From Dolomedes plantarius (Eukaryota; Arthropoda; Arachnida; Araneae; Dolomedidae), in NCBI GenBank assembly GCA_907164885.2, contig OU015501.1, positions 66,688,808-66,752,807 on the forward strand: a stretch of DNA of 64,000 nucleotides, in the 5' to 3' direction. Of the stretch, positions 40,998 through 57,693 are shown in pieces (within the stretch, counting starts at the first letter, position 1; every line of letters starts with the position of its first letter). The notes under the pieces are model-generated. The model saw only the letters and a list, made by a program, of their open reading frames with translations, did not search any database and was not told the origin of the DNA. Position numbers and translations under genes: made by a program.

Positions 40998-42799
40998 CAT
41001 ATTAATTACACGATCTCATGACATGATATCAAGTTACTACATATATTTTGAACTTAAGTTAGATAACTCCCAGCTAGAATTCAAAAACGGAATAGATACA
41101 TTCTTTAAAAAAAGAACGCATCAAAATTCAATACATGTAGTTGAAAAAGTAATCTCGAATATTTTTTACCTTATTTTTTAAGCTGTAGACATTTGATTTT
41201 GGATACGTTCTATTTTTAAAGTGAGTAAATCCAAATTCAAAAAGCACCATAAACGTTTACACAGAGCATAAAAATAGATATATCTTAAAATGTTTTTCAC
41301 ATAAAATAAATGCATGTTTTAAACCTCTTTTTGAAATTTTCGACACATTCTTTCATTTAACAATCGAAATTGTATCTTAAACCTTATGCACGTATAAATC
41401 AAACATACAAATTTACAAAATATATTTCACTGAAAGATTTAAACTGAACTCAGTACTGTTCGTACCAATCATTATAGCATTCAAGACCTACAATGCAAAG
41501 ATCTTACTCTGAATTTTTAAATTAATATACATAAATAAACGTAAAATAAGCATTAAAACTCAAATTTTAAGGAGAGAAAACATTTTTTACCTAAATGAAG
41601 ACTGTGATAAGAAATTTGAAACGTAAACGTAACTAGACAGGTCAATATTTAATTGAAAACAACTTTTACCCAAAATTAGAGAAATATTCGTAGTTAATCA
41701 TTCATTCAACAAATAAAAAGTTATATTATTTTTGTATGCAATATTTAGGTACATTATAGCTAAGCAGAAATATTTTATCAATGCATTCAACTATAATTGT
41801 ATGAGAAAAGGACTTACTGAAAGTTTGATTTAGTTGTCTATGCGCCATAACTGCACCCTTCAAAATGTGAGGAAGTCTGAAACAGAGAGATATCTTATAT
41901 AGCAATCGAATTCCCAGTGAGGGAGGTTTAATAAATATATCTACAAGAAGCTTTAGATTAAGATCCTTAGGAGTGGGCATGTAAGCTACGCAGTTGCTTA
42001 ACGTAAAGCGACAAGTCCCTTGATGAAGAAATACCTGTAAAAAACTTCCTTACTTCATTAGTACGATTATGAGCTTACTCTCCCCCTAGTCTTCAGAGAC
42101 AAACTTTGAAAGACTGAATGCTGCTTTTAGATAGTATATGAAAGTTGAGCCAGAGAATTCCTGGAGGAGTTCTTGTCTAAGCCTATTCCATCTATATTAA
42201 AGGTAAAAATATCATTTTAATTCCCTGTTCTTTCATATTTTTTTTAGATAACTTTTGCTTCATAAATAATTTCCAGAGAATTTCATAACTTTTTGTTATG
42301 AAAATACTGTTGACTTAAATAGAAAAAAAAAATGCGAGTTTCTTCTGTTCCATTAAATTAAGATCGTATGAAATAATGAGATTCAGAACGTGAGAGGGTT
42401 ACATCTCTGTGATTCTCATGAAAATTCTGCCAAATGTGCATCTTTTAAATAATATTATTATCTTTCTTTCTTTTGAAAGACCATTATTGTAAACATTTAT
42501 AAGTCTATAGTTCAAAAGTTTTATTTTAACATTACAATATTTTATTTTGCCACGAGCTGTATATTGAACGTATTTAATAATTTTTGTAATATTGAATATT
42601 TTTTAAATAGAAATTATTAATTATTTAAATTTGCTAACAAGTAGATTTAAAATGAAGTCTGTAACTATTACAACTGTGAAGCTCATTAACGTACATTTTG
42701 ATTACTGGTACACAACACATGTCCGAAAAGCAGAAAGACTCGATAATTAACTTTTTGCAAACCGTCTATGTTTTAAAATAAAGAGAAAGCGTGATGAAA
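40998..42799. other. AT-rich non-coding stretch
   Basis: Nothing supported; the open frames at 40975 and 41726 (minus) look incidental. Confidence 0.5.
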
Positions 42800-42876
42800 T
42801 ATGCGAAAAATTTGAAAACTTTTACACGAATGTACGAATATTATTTTTACCTAACAACTTCGACAGAGACTTATAT
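42800..42876. repeat. repeat end shared with 48618-48690
   Basis: ACACGAATGTACGAATATTA and TTCGACAGAGACTTATATA match the block before the TA array at 48.7 kb. Both copies are followed directly by a microsatellite. Confidence 0.75.
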
Positions 42877-42880
42877 ACAT

Positions 42881-44549
<1,669 letters not shown>

Positions 44550-45524
44550 CTCGTACAGTCAATAAATTCGGGGACTTTATTTACTACAACAACGAATACA
44601 CTTACAAAGTCTTCTGAACACAATCACCTTCAAAATAATGTCCTTCCGCAACTATACACTTCTGCCAGCGTTGATACAGCTTCTGGAAACAGTCCTGGAA
44701 ACCGTTGCGTGAGAGCTGTCGTAAAGCGGTTGTCGCTGCTGCCATCACTTCTTCGGCATTTGCAAACCGCTTGCCCTTGATGCGATCTTTCAGATTCGGG
44801 AACAGATAGAAATCGCAAGGAGCGACGTCTGGGGAATACGGGCGATGTGGCAGAACTGTGGTGCCGTGTTTAGCAAGGGCTTGTTGCACCATCAGGGATT
44901 GGTGCGCCGGGACATTGTCATGCAACAACATCCACATGTTGGATCTCCAAACTTGTGGACGTTTACCACGGATTGCCTCCCGGAAACGACGAATAACCTG
45001 TACATACCATTTGTTGACGATGCTACCTTGTGTTTGGCGCAGCTTGTCCTTTCTGGACCTAGCGCCAATAAACTTCAACCAACCAAACAACTACTGCTCC
45101 TACCCGTTGGATGTTCGCCTCCGTTTGTGGGGTAACTGGCCACCCACTTCGTGGATCATCTGCAACAGCGTCTCACCCATTTTTAAACAAGCTGTACCAT
45201 TTGAAAACTCTTGATCTGCACATAGCTTCGTCTCGATATGCTTTTTGCAGTAACCGTAAAGATTCTGCAGTGGTTTTTCCTAATTTGTAGCAGAATTTAA
45301 TGTTGGAACGTTGCTCCAATAAGGACATTTTGCTACATCGACATCATAGGCTGACCGTCTGCAGCCAAATGGTGAGCTGCGCGCCTTAGCAGTTATGCAA
45401 AGCGTCAAGTGACGTCTCACGCGTACACAGATAACCAGAATTGCAAACCACATCGTTATTTCGGTTCCCCCACACACCGGGCATGAGGGGTGAGGGTAGT
45501 CCCCGAACTTATTGACTATACGAG
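44550..45524 (-). mobile_element. internally deleted mariner element
   Basis: TIRs: CTCGTACAGTCAATAAATTC on the left and, reverse complement, CTCGTATAGTCAATAAGTTC on the right, both going on to GGGGACT. TA flanks lie within TA arrays. At 975 bp it is short for a mariner element, about 1.3 kb. Confidence 0.92.
44602..45327 (-). pseudogene. DD34D mariner transposase, internal deletion and nonsense codon
   Basis: On the minus strand the N-terminus starts with ATG at 45327 ([19 protein letters not shown]) and carries the mariner helix-turn-helix, interrupted by a TGA at 45175-45177. It breaks off shortly after DDPRSGWPVT and QTEANIQRV. The reading then resumes in another frame in the catalytic C-terminal part, with the second Asp in LLHDNVPAHQS and the third in PYSPDVAPCDFYLF, 34 residues apart. 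The segment with the first catalytic Asp is deleted. The C-terminal frame is otherwise open to its stop at 44602. This is a classical mariner, distinct from the long-TIR type at 20.6 kb. Confidence 0.9.
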
Positions 45525-45686
<162 letters not shown>

Positions 45687-46478
45687 TGTGAAGAATCCAT
45701 GGATTCTCCCAATTTAGAGCAAAACCCTCTCATTCAATTCACGTCTCAACAGAAGGCTCAACAATAGAATCCCGAGGCGACGCATCTAGACAATAGAAGC
45801 GGCGGAACAAAGCGCTCCAGAAAAATGCCAACCTGGACGCGAGGCGCCAGTGTGTCTAAACTCAGGACATAAATTTGAATGGACATTAGTTCCGGTCCGC
45901 TCCTTGATCGATGATGATCGGGGGAAAATTAATCGACTTAAGTAATCAGCTGATCTGATGATGAAGGAAGTGGCTCACCAATCGGACCTCCGAAAAGTGA
46001 TATCACTTTAAAGGCACCAATTAAAACCCTTTTGAATATCGATTGATCGCAGCGCCAGATTACGAGTTGCGTCGCTGCGAACTAAAAAAATTCCGTTAGT
46101 CCCTAGACCTGCATCTAGAAGGTCGCTACTCTGGCATTGAAGCCGTAAATTGCGATTCTTTATAAGTCCTCGTGGGAGGCAGAGCATCCCGACTACCTGT
46201 CGATTTGTTTCGGGAAGAAACAATTCTAGCTATTAGAGATATCTCGTTCTCTAGATCCCAGAAGGATCTGGACAATTGATTATTGGCTGATATGTACTGA
46301 TGGCTCGAGAGCATAATATCTCTTCTCGAGAGCATCATATCGAGATGTATCATATAATGTGTAGTCATCCTAATTCATCAACCCCTTCTCATTGTTCTCA
46401 TTGTAAATAAATCATTTCGTTTAATATATAACTTGATTGTATCGTCGTTTACTTCGCTACCACGACGAATTCTTTACA
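45687..46478 (+). mobile_element. solo LTR, 792 bp
   Basis: It starts TGTGAAGAATCC and ends GACGAATTCTTTACA, so it has TG...CA ends with short inverse similarity. AATAAA lies near the 3' side (about 46407), as in the R region of an LTR. It is flanked by ATATA on both sides. No internal retrotransposon sequence is next to it, so recombination has left only the LTR. The minus-strand open frames inside are not recognisable proteins. Confidence 0.72.
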
Positions 46479-48888
<2,410 letters not shown>

Positions 48889-49573
48889 CATAGGGCTCCA
48901 AGGCCTCATCCCTATACCTCACACCAGTCACAGTGCCTCTTTCAAAGACATGGACAGATGTGCGGCCATCCAACATGATGCCTGCCCAGACCATTAAACC
49001 TCCTCCGCCATAATGGTCGATTTCGCAGACATTGGAGGGTAGGTAGCGGGTCCCTGGTTCTCTCCATATGAACGTACGGCGAGAATCGGTGTTTAGGCTG
49101 AACCGGGACTCGTCAGTGAAGAGAACGGTCGCCCATTGATCCATACTCCAATCTCTATGCTCTCTGCACCATGATAAACGGATTCTCCTGTTCGTAGAAG
49201 TGAGCGGGTCGCAAACAGCGGGTCTTCTTGCAAACAACCCTCTCTCATGAAGTCTTTTGGAAACAGTCACTCTTGATACACGGGTTCCTGTGGCTGCATA
49301 CAAGTCACGAGAGAGCTGAGAAGCTGTAGCACTCCTGTTACGCCTCGCTATAATCGACAAATGGCGATCTTCTCTGGCCGTAGTGACGCTTGGACGACCT
49401 TGCCCAGGCTTTCTCTTGATGGATCCGGTATCCTGGAACTGTTTCCATAAGTTACACACGACGCTGGGCGTTAAATTGAACTCTCTACAAATTTGGACTT
49501 GAGATTGGCCTGCTTCTAGCCTCCCCACAAATCGCCACCTCATTTCATTATATAAACGTTGGTGGTTACTCAT
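48889..49573 (-). pseudogene. Tc1-like transposase, C-terminus lost to a TA array
   Basis: The gene starts with ATG at 49573 ([19 protein letters not shown]) and runs without a stop for about 228 codons. It contains two helix-turn-helix regions ([19 protein letters not shown] and [14 protein letters not shown]) with a basic GRPSVTT linker between them. It keeps the first catalytic Asp in [10 protein letters not shown] and [11 protein letters not shown], and ends at YRDEALEPY, where (TA)n takes over. The second Asp and the Glu are missing. The frame is otherwise clean, so the loss looks recent. The Tyr-Ile tail read beyond 48889 is microsatellite. The 5' TIR should lie above 49600; I cannot delimit it. 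Confidence 0.9.
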
Positions 49574-52500
49574 TTTTACGGTTACAATTTGAAATTATCC
49601 GATTGCTGCAAAATAACACCAAGAATTGACCCATTTTTTTTGTTTATTCTGAAACCGCTGTTTATTACCTTCCGACTCCAACGAGTGTTAGGCACGATCA
49701 TGCATGTGTATCACAATTATTGAATGGTTATTTGTTTTGTATTGCATCAATGTATGTACATATCAAATTTCATTAAAATCGGTACAGTAGTTCTAAAGAT
49801 AATCGACCAAGTCTGCAAATTTTCTTAATTTCTTACACCAGTGTAAAACAAAATATACAGATATTCTCGGTAAGTTGTACTTCGCCCCATTTTTCTATGC
49901 TTTAATTCCATAAAGTCATTCAAAAGGGGAAAAATCCATCTGAGTTGTAGATTAAAACTGAACAAAATTCATCAAAATACACAATTTGGGTATTGATTAA
50001 TTTCACAAGTGTGTCACCGCATTTTATTTTGAAACAAAAACTCCTATAAACTTATTTCAGGTCTTCCTCCGGTTTATGAAAATAATTCTCTATCTTATTT
50101 TGCTTTTTTAATTTAATCACCCTAGGAATGGTGTATTAAGGTGGTAAATGAAGCCTCATTAAAAGGATTAACTATTTTTAGTTTCTAAATTACAAAAAAT
50201 AATTAAAAAATATAAAAGATTCGAAGTCCTGCTTCGGTGCAGTGTTACTCCTTATTATCGATGCTTAAGCCGCGGCATATGTGGGCGTTTCTTTCACTCT
50301 GTTTAATCTATTTTGACCAAAAAAAAGAAAGAGGAAAGAATCGTATGAGAAGTGACTTTTCAATATTATAATATACTTTTGGAGTAAAAAATCCTAAAGA
50401 TCTTTACAGAAGTACATTTTTTGTTTGTTTTGGGATTAGTTTTTTATATCTCCCACACACAGTCTTTAAATGATTTTTCAATAACGGTTAAAACTTATGC
50501 TCCTCAGCTATCAATGCTTAAAAGATACTACAAATTTATTTTATTTATGTGGAGAAAAAAATAAAATTTTCATTAAATTTTCTTCTCAATAAGCAGATTA
50601 CCCATATCATAGTGAACAAAATTATTCATATTAAACGTTTATAATAAAGTCAGTTAAATATTTTAAATAAAGAGAATTAACTTAGACGATAGTACATTTA
50701 AAAAAAGAAGATGTAACGTTCATTAAATTTCTAGTCATGCTTAATTAAAATTTGACTAGCTTCAAAATGTTTCCTGCACTGAAAACTGATTTTTTACACG
50801 CATGTTGATACTTAAAAACACACTACTTACTTAAAACTTGTAAAATAAATATAATCTTCCCCAATTTTTTAATGAAAAGCTATTTTGCATAAATTTTGAA
50901 ATTTAGAAAATGGTTAAAGTCTGTAACCTGCTTTATTTTTTTTATCAAAGTTTTTTTCTGTTGGGTAAATTTTTGCATTTTTTATTGTTTATAATTTGAA
51001 TCTCTGTGTAATTACTAAGGGAGTTATAAAACGTTCATTTCAAATAAAGGTATTTTAATAAGAGACTAGTTTGTCAGAGAACTTATTCAGATATGAATGG
51101 TTATATCATGGCAAATCTACAAAACGTCTTCGATAAAATATTCTTAACTTTTACATAATTCTTTTCAGAAAGATATTCAAAAATCTTTATGCAAATTAAT
51201 TATTTCGTAATAGTAAAGTAATATTGGACAACACAATGTGTAACGTTCTTTGATTATTGATTTTCAACCAAAACATATTTTTTGCTTATATATACTAAGT
51301 ACATATAATCACATAATCGCAAACATCCTGCAAGTTTTCTAGAGGATTTACTTAATTGTATAATTTAATCGCAATCGGATTCAAAGGTTCTATATAATTT
51401 ACATAATGTCCACTGATCGTAGACATTGAATTCCTTTGTGCGATTATACTGCTATCTTAGAATGTTAAATTATTATAGATATCATTTATCATACATGCTT
51501 TTAAAAAATATATTTTAAATACAATTACTAATGTATTAGAGGAATTAGTTTTATAGCAACAAATAACAGAATAGCACACTGTTGGCTACACTCTGTTGTA
51601 AAACATAGTACCACACACTTTTATAGCATAGTAGCACACTGTTGGCCTTTAGCAAAAAAGCTTGACCTCATACTTACGAAGTTGATATTTGAATTAATTC
51701 ATTTTTATAATTAAGGTTTATAAATAAATGCATTATGTATAGATTATTAATTTTAAGCATTTTTTTCCTGGCGCATACTCAAACACATTAAAAAAATATG
51801 TATACAAGGATTCTATGCGATTCAGTTATAATCATACCCACAGGTTTTAAGGCGAAAATGTTGGTCTAAAATCATATTGCTGTCTCAGACCATTGTACTA
51901 CAGCCTTCATCATTCATCATTACTACTTATAAAATTGTTTTCTATTACGTAACAAAACTTTCCGATGGGTCAGATTTGAAGTTGAAAAGCACAATGCTGG
52001 CTTCTAATGTTACACCATGGGAGTTTATGTACCAAGATATGCATTGATTTTGGTTAGTTTTGGTTAGAACAGAATAATTGGTATGGTAAATCATAATATG
52101 TAGTGTATGGTTATCATACATAAACTTTTTATATTTAAATGTATTGGACATCTAAAAAATTAAAAACCTCATTGATATTAAACGAAACCTTGGCTTCTAG
52201 GTTATACATTATTTTTTTATAAATTAAATATGATTAATGAAAGTGTTGTTCTTGTGGATATCGATTTTATGATAAAAGTTTTAAAAAAAAGACATATGAG
52301 TATTAAACAAGCAATTTGAACTTTTTTTAAAATTAATGTTGAGGAGTAAAAGCAATAATAGAAAATAGTTCAATAGTGAATACTTTCAAATTGAGTTTCA
52401 TGTTTTCGTGGGTCAAAGAGTTATGACGTATAAAGCGGAAGACTTTGGTAGGATTTCTTACGAATATTATGGGAAAATTCCAAGTCCCCTCGTGTTCACA

Positions 52501-52774
52501 GCCTGCAAAAGATTAAGTTCTCGGAATCAAATTTATTTCTCCCAGAGAAAACCTATTCCTATGAAAAACCACTGGGAATCTGGTAAAATTTGACAAAAGT
52601 CGTGCTCTAAATACCTTAAATCTTTCCCTGAAACATTTTTATGCGGATTGCACTTTGTTCTATAGTATTTCCCATAGCTCCTTTACTGAAATATCAGACG
52701 TCAGGCTTTTTTTTCTTTAATGAACACACCCTAATATCATAACTGAGTACCCATAATTGTAATATATATATATA
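49574..52774. other. AT-rich stretch, Tc1 5' flank then no feature
   Basis: The first few hundred bases are probably the Tc1 leader and TIR. After that no gene is seen. A short imperfect duplication (ATAGCACACTGTTGG and AGTAGCACACTGTTGG) lies at about 51569-51640. Confidence 0.45.
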
Positions 52775-53548
52775 CAGGGTGGTCATAAAAAAACTTTGCC
52801 GATATATGGACCTCTAGCGGCCGTTCCGTTCAACCTATCGATATGAAATTGCAGATATAGTTACTCAGAGGTATGAGCTCGGGATTCTGAGAACGGAAAC
52901 AAAGTGGCGCTCACGGGTACGATTATAGGTACAGAAACTCGAATTCTTCGAATAGCAACGCCCACTTTTTCCTGTCGCAAAATTCTCAGCGCGTGCGAAA
53001 ACACTAAAGAGCGTTGGAACGGTACGTGTATCACAAAAAACGGACGCGTTATGCGCGCACAAACAACAGCTCTGTGAACGGCCAACAAAAACACGATCGG
53101 GGCGCACGGAGGAAATTTGCATATTACAAAGGCAAGACACCAATCACAGAACGCCGTTCGTCAGATATTCAGCGTAGAAAACCGATAAAAAGCTCTGTCG
53201 TACGCAAATTTCCTCTTTGCGGCCCCGATCGTGTTTTTATAGGCCGTTCGCAGAGCTGTTTTTTGTGCGTGCATAACGCGTCCGTTTTCTCTGACACACG
53301 TACCATTCCAAAGCTCTTTAGGGTTTTCGCATGTATTGAGCATTTTGCGACGGGAAAAAGTGGGTGTTGCTATTCAAAAATTTCGAGTTTCTGTAACTAT
53401 AACCGTAACCGTGAGCGCCGCTTTGTTGCCATTCACAGAATCCCGAGCTCATACCACTGAATAACTATATCTGAAATCTCATCTCGATAGGTTGAACGGA
53501 ACGGCCGCTAGAGGTCCATATATCAGCAAAGTTTTTATGACCCTCCTG
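52775..53548. mobile_element. fold-back (palindromic) DNA element
   Basis: Start CAGGGTGGTCATAAAAAAAC; end, reverse complement, CAGGAGGGTCATAAAAACTT. The two halves are inverted copies of each other along nearly their whole length: for example AACGGCCGCTAGAGGTCCAT at the right pairs with the left half, and GATCGGGG pairs with CCCCGATC. Only a small centre is left near 53125-53200. TA lies outside the left end and TG-TGTA outside the right. It is much richer in G+C than its flanks. The open frames in both halves mirror each other and are not genes. Confidence 0.9.
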
Positions 53549-53567
53549 TGTGTATAAATATATATAT

Positions 53568-53645
<78 letters not shown>
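53549..53645. repeat. (TA)n microsatellite
   Basis: TA array directly downstream of the fold-back element. Confidence 0.96.
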
Positions 53646-53647
<2 letters not shown>

Positions 53648-55500
53648 AATATGACAATACGAGTAAAATTACTCCTTTTAAATTCACATGAATAATTTTT
53701 GTTGCATTTTAAACAATTTATATTAAACTACTTTGCATTTAGTTTTTTTTAAATATATCAATTTTTCATGTCAAAATAAACCGAAGAGTCAATTTTTACA
53801 CTAACTATATATTTTATACAGCCAATAAGTCTTTTTCTGACTGAATACAGGATTTATTTCACTTTTTTCCTTTCACTTAAAGCCATCATATTTTTTGCTA
53901 CGGAATTTTTTATTGTCTTTTATCCTAGAGTTGACAAAATAAAAATTTTGACTGTATAAAATAAACATCAATGTTTACTCGTGATAATTCTTCATAAAAA
54001 GGGACTTACTTAGGAAGAGTTATTCGTATGTTCGCAATTCTTCCTACTCGAAAGCCCTCACCCCGCCTGTATTAGGCTTAGTCTCCCAACGACAGAGATT
54101 TTAAAAATAATTCATTAATTTTATATCATGTTCACATGCTATAATTGTATTAAAATTACACTGATTTAACCAAAACATTATGAACTGAGACGTCATATGT
54201 TCTTTTGCCCTAGATTTAAATTTTTCTAAACCCCCAATCTTCATTAATCACATAATAATAATAATATATTTGTAAAATTTTCTACAGTGACACCTTCCGT
54301 AAGGGATACCTCTATTGTAAGAAACAAATCTCTAGCTAGCAGTCCCATGTACTTAAGCTCTAATATATTTTCCTGAAAAAAAGGGAACATCTGTTTAAGA
54401 AACGCCGAAAGAATTTCAAAGATTTCTTTTAAAGAACTACCTAGTTTCACTTTAAATAACAAATATTTTATGTCAAGTCAAACTTATGTCTTAAATGTCG
54501 ACCAGTGAAAGAAACTAATTATGATAGCTGAGCTTTACACCTGACAAAAGTGAAATCACAGAAAAATACCTTGGAAAATCCAGACATTGATGAAGAATAG
54601 GATATCAGTGTGATATAAAAAACTTTAAGAAGCCTTTAAGTACACTAAGGGCTTTTAAAAGTTATTTTTAAATGTCGATGACTAAGAAGTACTTAATTTA
54701 ATTCCACAGCTTAATATTTTTTAATCGAAAAATTCAAAATAAACGCTTTTGTCAGATTATTTTTAAATAAAAATTAATTAATTCTGTATTTTGCAGACTT
54801 TTAATTTTTTGCATTTTATTTCGTAAAGGCATAATTTGATTTGCTTTACATTTATATACGAAATTATATCTAATTGATATGTATTACATTTAATAATTGA
54901 TCATTAAAGCTTAAGATTTGATGCAACTTGCTATTAAAATGTTTAAAACTTAGCTAGTTACAAAATTTACGATACATTTATTTTTTGTCTTATGAGTAAA
55001 GAATTAAACTTCTCGAGAATTTACTCCTGTGTTTGAGGTAAGAAGTGCCAAATCCCAAAATGCAATCCATAATAGAAAGTAGAGATGCAATAACAATAAA
55101 CAAATTATTGGGTTGGCTATTCTGAGGCTATTTTTATATGCGCAAAGAAATCTGATATTTGTATTATTTTAATGCAGTTTTTCTTTAATTTTTGCATGTA
55201 AGGCATTTCATTAATAGCGAAGTAAATGCTGCTCTTTTATCATTAGGTTTCATGTTTTTTAGCCTTGATATACAATTTGCTACAGTATAAATTTTCGTAC
55301 CATGATCTTTAATGAATTTTAAAAAGGACTTTTCGCCTCATAATGCATGTGAACTAGGTACTTTAATTTAGCCATTGAATTTACGTATAATACTGTAATA
55401 GTGATGTATGGAAATAAAAACTGAAACACAGGATAAAATGTTGAAACGATATCCTATTGAGTGAATTGAGGGAATAGAAAAAAATATAATTTCATAGAAT
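53646..55500. other. AT-rich non-coding stretch
   Basis: No gene or repeat that I can support. Confidence 0.5.
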
Positions 55501-56140
55501 ACTAGCTGAATACCCGTGCTACGCTACGGAGTACATTCAAATTAAATGCAACGGTCAATGTATGCAATTAATGCAAAAAAAATATATATATTTATAAAAA
55601 AATCGTAACAGATATTTTTTATAGACAGAATAATGTAGAAGAAAATATTCAAATTAAATACAACGGTTAATGTATGCAATTAATTTGTATGTTTAATAAC
55701 CATAAAACATACTAATTTGAATTAAAGTCTTAAAAAACTTTCATCTCAATTAGTCTAGTAGTTAAATTTTATCTTTCACCGTATTTTAATATTTTTTGTC
55801 AATTTATTTCTTTATTATCCACGTGAAGCAAAATTAATTTAAAGTATCACAAAAAGAAATGAAACCAAGCGATCAGCATTCAATAAATTAAATTCTAAAG
55901 ATTAATCTTTAAAAATTCACCAAAAATCGGAAAATGAAGGTACAGATTTGTAAAAGATTTCATTTTAAAAAAATTTTTATGATCTTTCTTTTGATATAAA
56001 TTTCATAACCCTCAGATTACACAGGGCTACAAAAACAATTTTGGGGTGCCTAGGATTTTAGAACTGATTTTAGCTATATTTGGGGCGCTGAATATAAATA
56101 TGAAATCAGTTTTTCTCTATCAGCTCTACTTTTTTAGATA

Positions 56141-56585
56141 CAGTAAAATATTTATCCGGACTAACAGGAACCACAGGCAATCCGGACAATCGAAAATCCA
56201 GATAATCCGGTTAATATGAGTAATAAGCAATACAAAACTCTTAACTAAGAAGACTTACTTTGTTTTGTAACAAAATTACATAGTATTGTTTACAAGACAT
56301 TAAAAAATTTTCAAAATTTTTACATTATTTCTTAACAAAGAAATGGTAAGTCTAGTAAAACTTTCTTAACAAAAAGCATTTTATTACCATAATTTATTGT
56401 ACAATCTACGCAGGAACTGTACATTGAATCGAACTAAAAATCGAATAGTTGGTGAACTTGTAGTTACGTTCTTGCTATCACAGTTAAAAATTATTATCTA
56501 ATGTGAACATTAAATAAAAATAATGTCTACAAATCTGTTCCGGATTATCCGGATGAACGAGAGCCGGAAAAACGAGGTTTTACTG
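56141..56585. mobile_element. Tigger-like MITE nested in the CACAG transposon
   Basis: TA, then CAGTAAAATATTTATCCGGA at the left; at the right, reverse complement, CAGTAAAACCTCGTTTTTCC, then TA. ATCCGG motifs are repeated near both ends, a common style of Tigger/pogo TIRs. It is 445 bp and non-coding. Confidence 0.82.
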
Positions 56586-56649
56586 TACATCCACTGATCT
56601 ATGTTTTTTCTATTCAATACATTCAAGTATGGGTTATTTACCCTTCTAG

Positions 56650-57372
56650 GAAACTGGACTCCTGGAAAAAATGGATTTCCCGGAATATTTCCCAGATGAT
56701 TGGCGCCTATTTATTGACAGCTCAAAGCAAAGTTTGAAATATGTCCTTCTACACAATGGGAACAAATATGGTTCAATACTAATTGCTCAGTCAACGAAAT
56801 CGGAAGAAGAACATAATAGCATAGCTTTGGTCTTTGAGAAGATAAAGTACCATGAACATCAATGGGTGATTTGTGTGGACTTAAAAATGGTAAATTTTCT
56901 CCTTGGACAGAAAAGTGGCTACACAAAAATATCCTTGCATTGTGTGATTCCGGTATAGCAGAGACAAAACAAACCACTGGGTTAGGAAAGAGTGGCCTAA
57001 GAGAGAAAACATGGACGTTGAGAAAAAGAATGTCATTAATGACCCCTTAGTTGGACGAGAGAAAGTCATCTTTCCTCCACTCCATATCAAGCTGGGCCTA
57101 ATGAAGCAGTTTGTAAAGGCTTTTCATAAGAACGGATCATGCTTTGCATAGATAGTGGGAAAATACTTAAGTTGAGTACGAAAAAAATTAAAGCAGGAAT
57201 ATTTGACGGCCCAAAAATAAGACAACTCATTAAGAATCTTGACTTCGTCAATTCCATGAATGAGGTTGAGCGAAAAGCCTGGACTTCATTTGTTGCAGTT
57301 GTCGGAAATTTTCTGGGCAAATGCAAAGCTGAAAACTATAAAATGTTATATCTTAGAAATTTGAGCTCCTAG
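56650..57372 (+). pseudogene. decayed transposon protein, class unresolved
   Basis: The best frame (56671-56958) contains DWRLFIDSSKQSLKYVLLHN and later HQWVICVDLKMVNFLLGQKS. A second frame gives PPLHIKLGLMKQFVKAF (about 57076-57126), and a third gives AGIFDGPKIRQLIKNLDF and NEVERKAWTSFVAVVGNFLG. These blocks belong to a protein family I know as highly repeated in arthropod genomes and usually unannotated. Its placement in this inserted element supports a transposase, perhaps of the Chapaev type, but I see no proven catalytic triad. At least two frameshifts break it, and both ends are missing. Confidence 0.65.
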
Positions 57373-57693
57373 TTAATAACTAATGTCATATTTAAATTCA
57401 GGGCATCAAATTCATATGAAATCAGCTCCAAATACCCCGGCACCAAAACTAGTCTTGTCCTGTGTTATTATTTGAAATACAAACTTTTATATTAAATGCA
57501 AACAAAAACAGCTTAAAAATTTAATTTTAAAAAATCTAAGAAGAATTTTTCAAAAATCTTTCCTATTGCACTCCTACGCTATAAGAAGAATCACCATGCA
57601 AAATTTCAGCCCTTTAGGTCCAGCGGTTTGGTCTGTGCGTTATATGTCAGTCAGTCAGCCAGTCAGTCACGGAACTACTTTATATATGTAGAT

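Larger units (their letters stand above)
56020..57464 (+). mobile_element. DNA transposon inserted in the dispersed repeat
   Basis: Comparison with the empty site in copies 1 and 2 shows a 1,445-bp insertion with a TTA on each side (56017-56019, 57465-57467), an apparent 3-bp target duplication. Ends are CACAGGGCTACAAAAACAAT and, reverse complement, CACAGGACAAGACTAGTTTT. CACAG termini with a 3-bp duplication point to the CMC (CACTA/Chapaev) group; this is inference. It holds a broken protein gene and a nested MITE. Confidence 0.7.
55501..57693 (+). repeat. dispersed repeat family, copy 3, interrupted
   Basis: The start ACTAGCTGAATACCCGTGCT and the end GTCAGTCACGGAACTACTTT with TATATATGTAGAT match copies 1 and 2. 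The sequence is interrupted after CCCTCAGATTA (56019) and resumes with TTATTTGAAATAC (57468), where the other copies read straight through. Confidence 0.85.

Noticed and set aside
45720..46370. Minus-strand open frames as coding exons
   Set aside because: They fall within a solo LTR defined by TG...CA ends and AATAAA.
52861..53460. Open frames of 77-148 codons
   Set aside because: They are mirror products of a fold-back element; the two halves read the same peptides in opposite senses.
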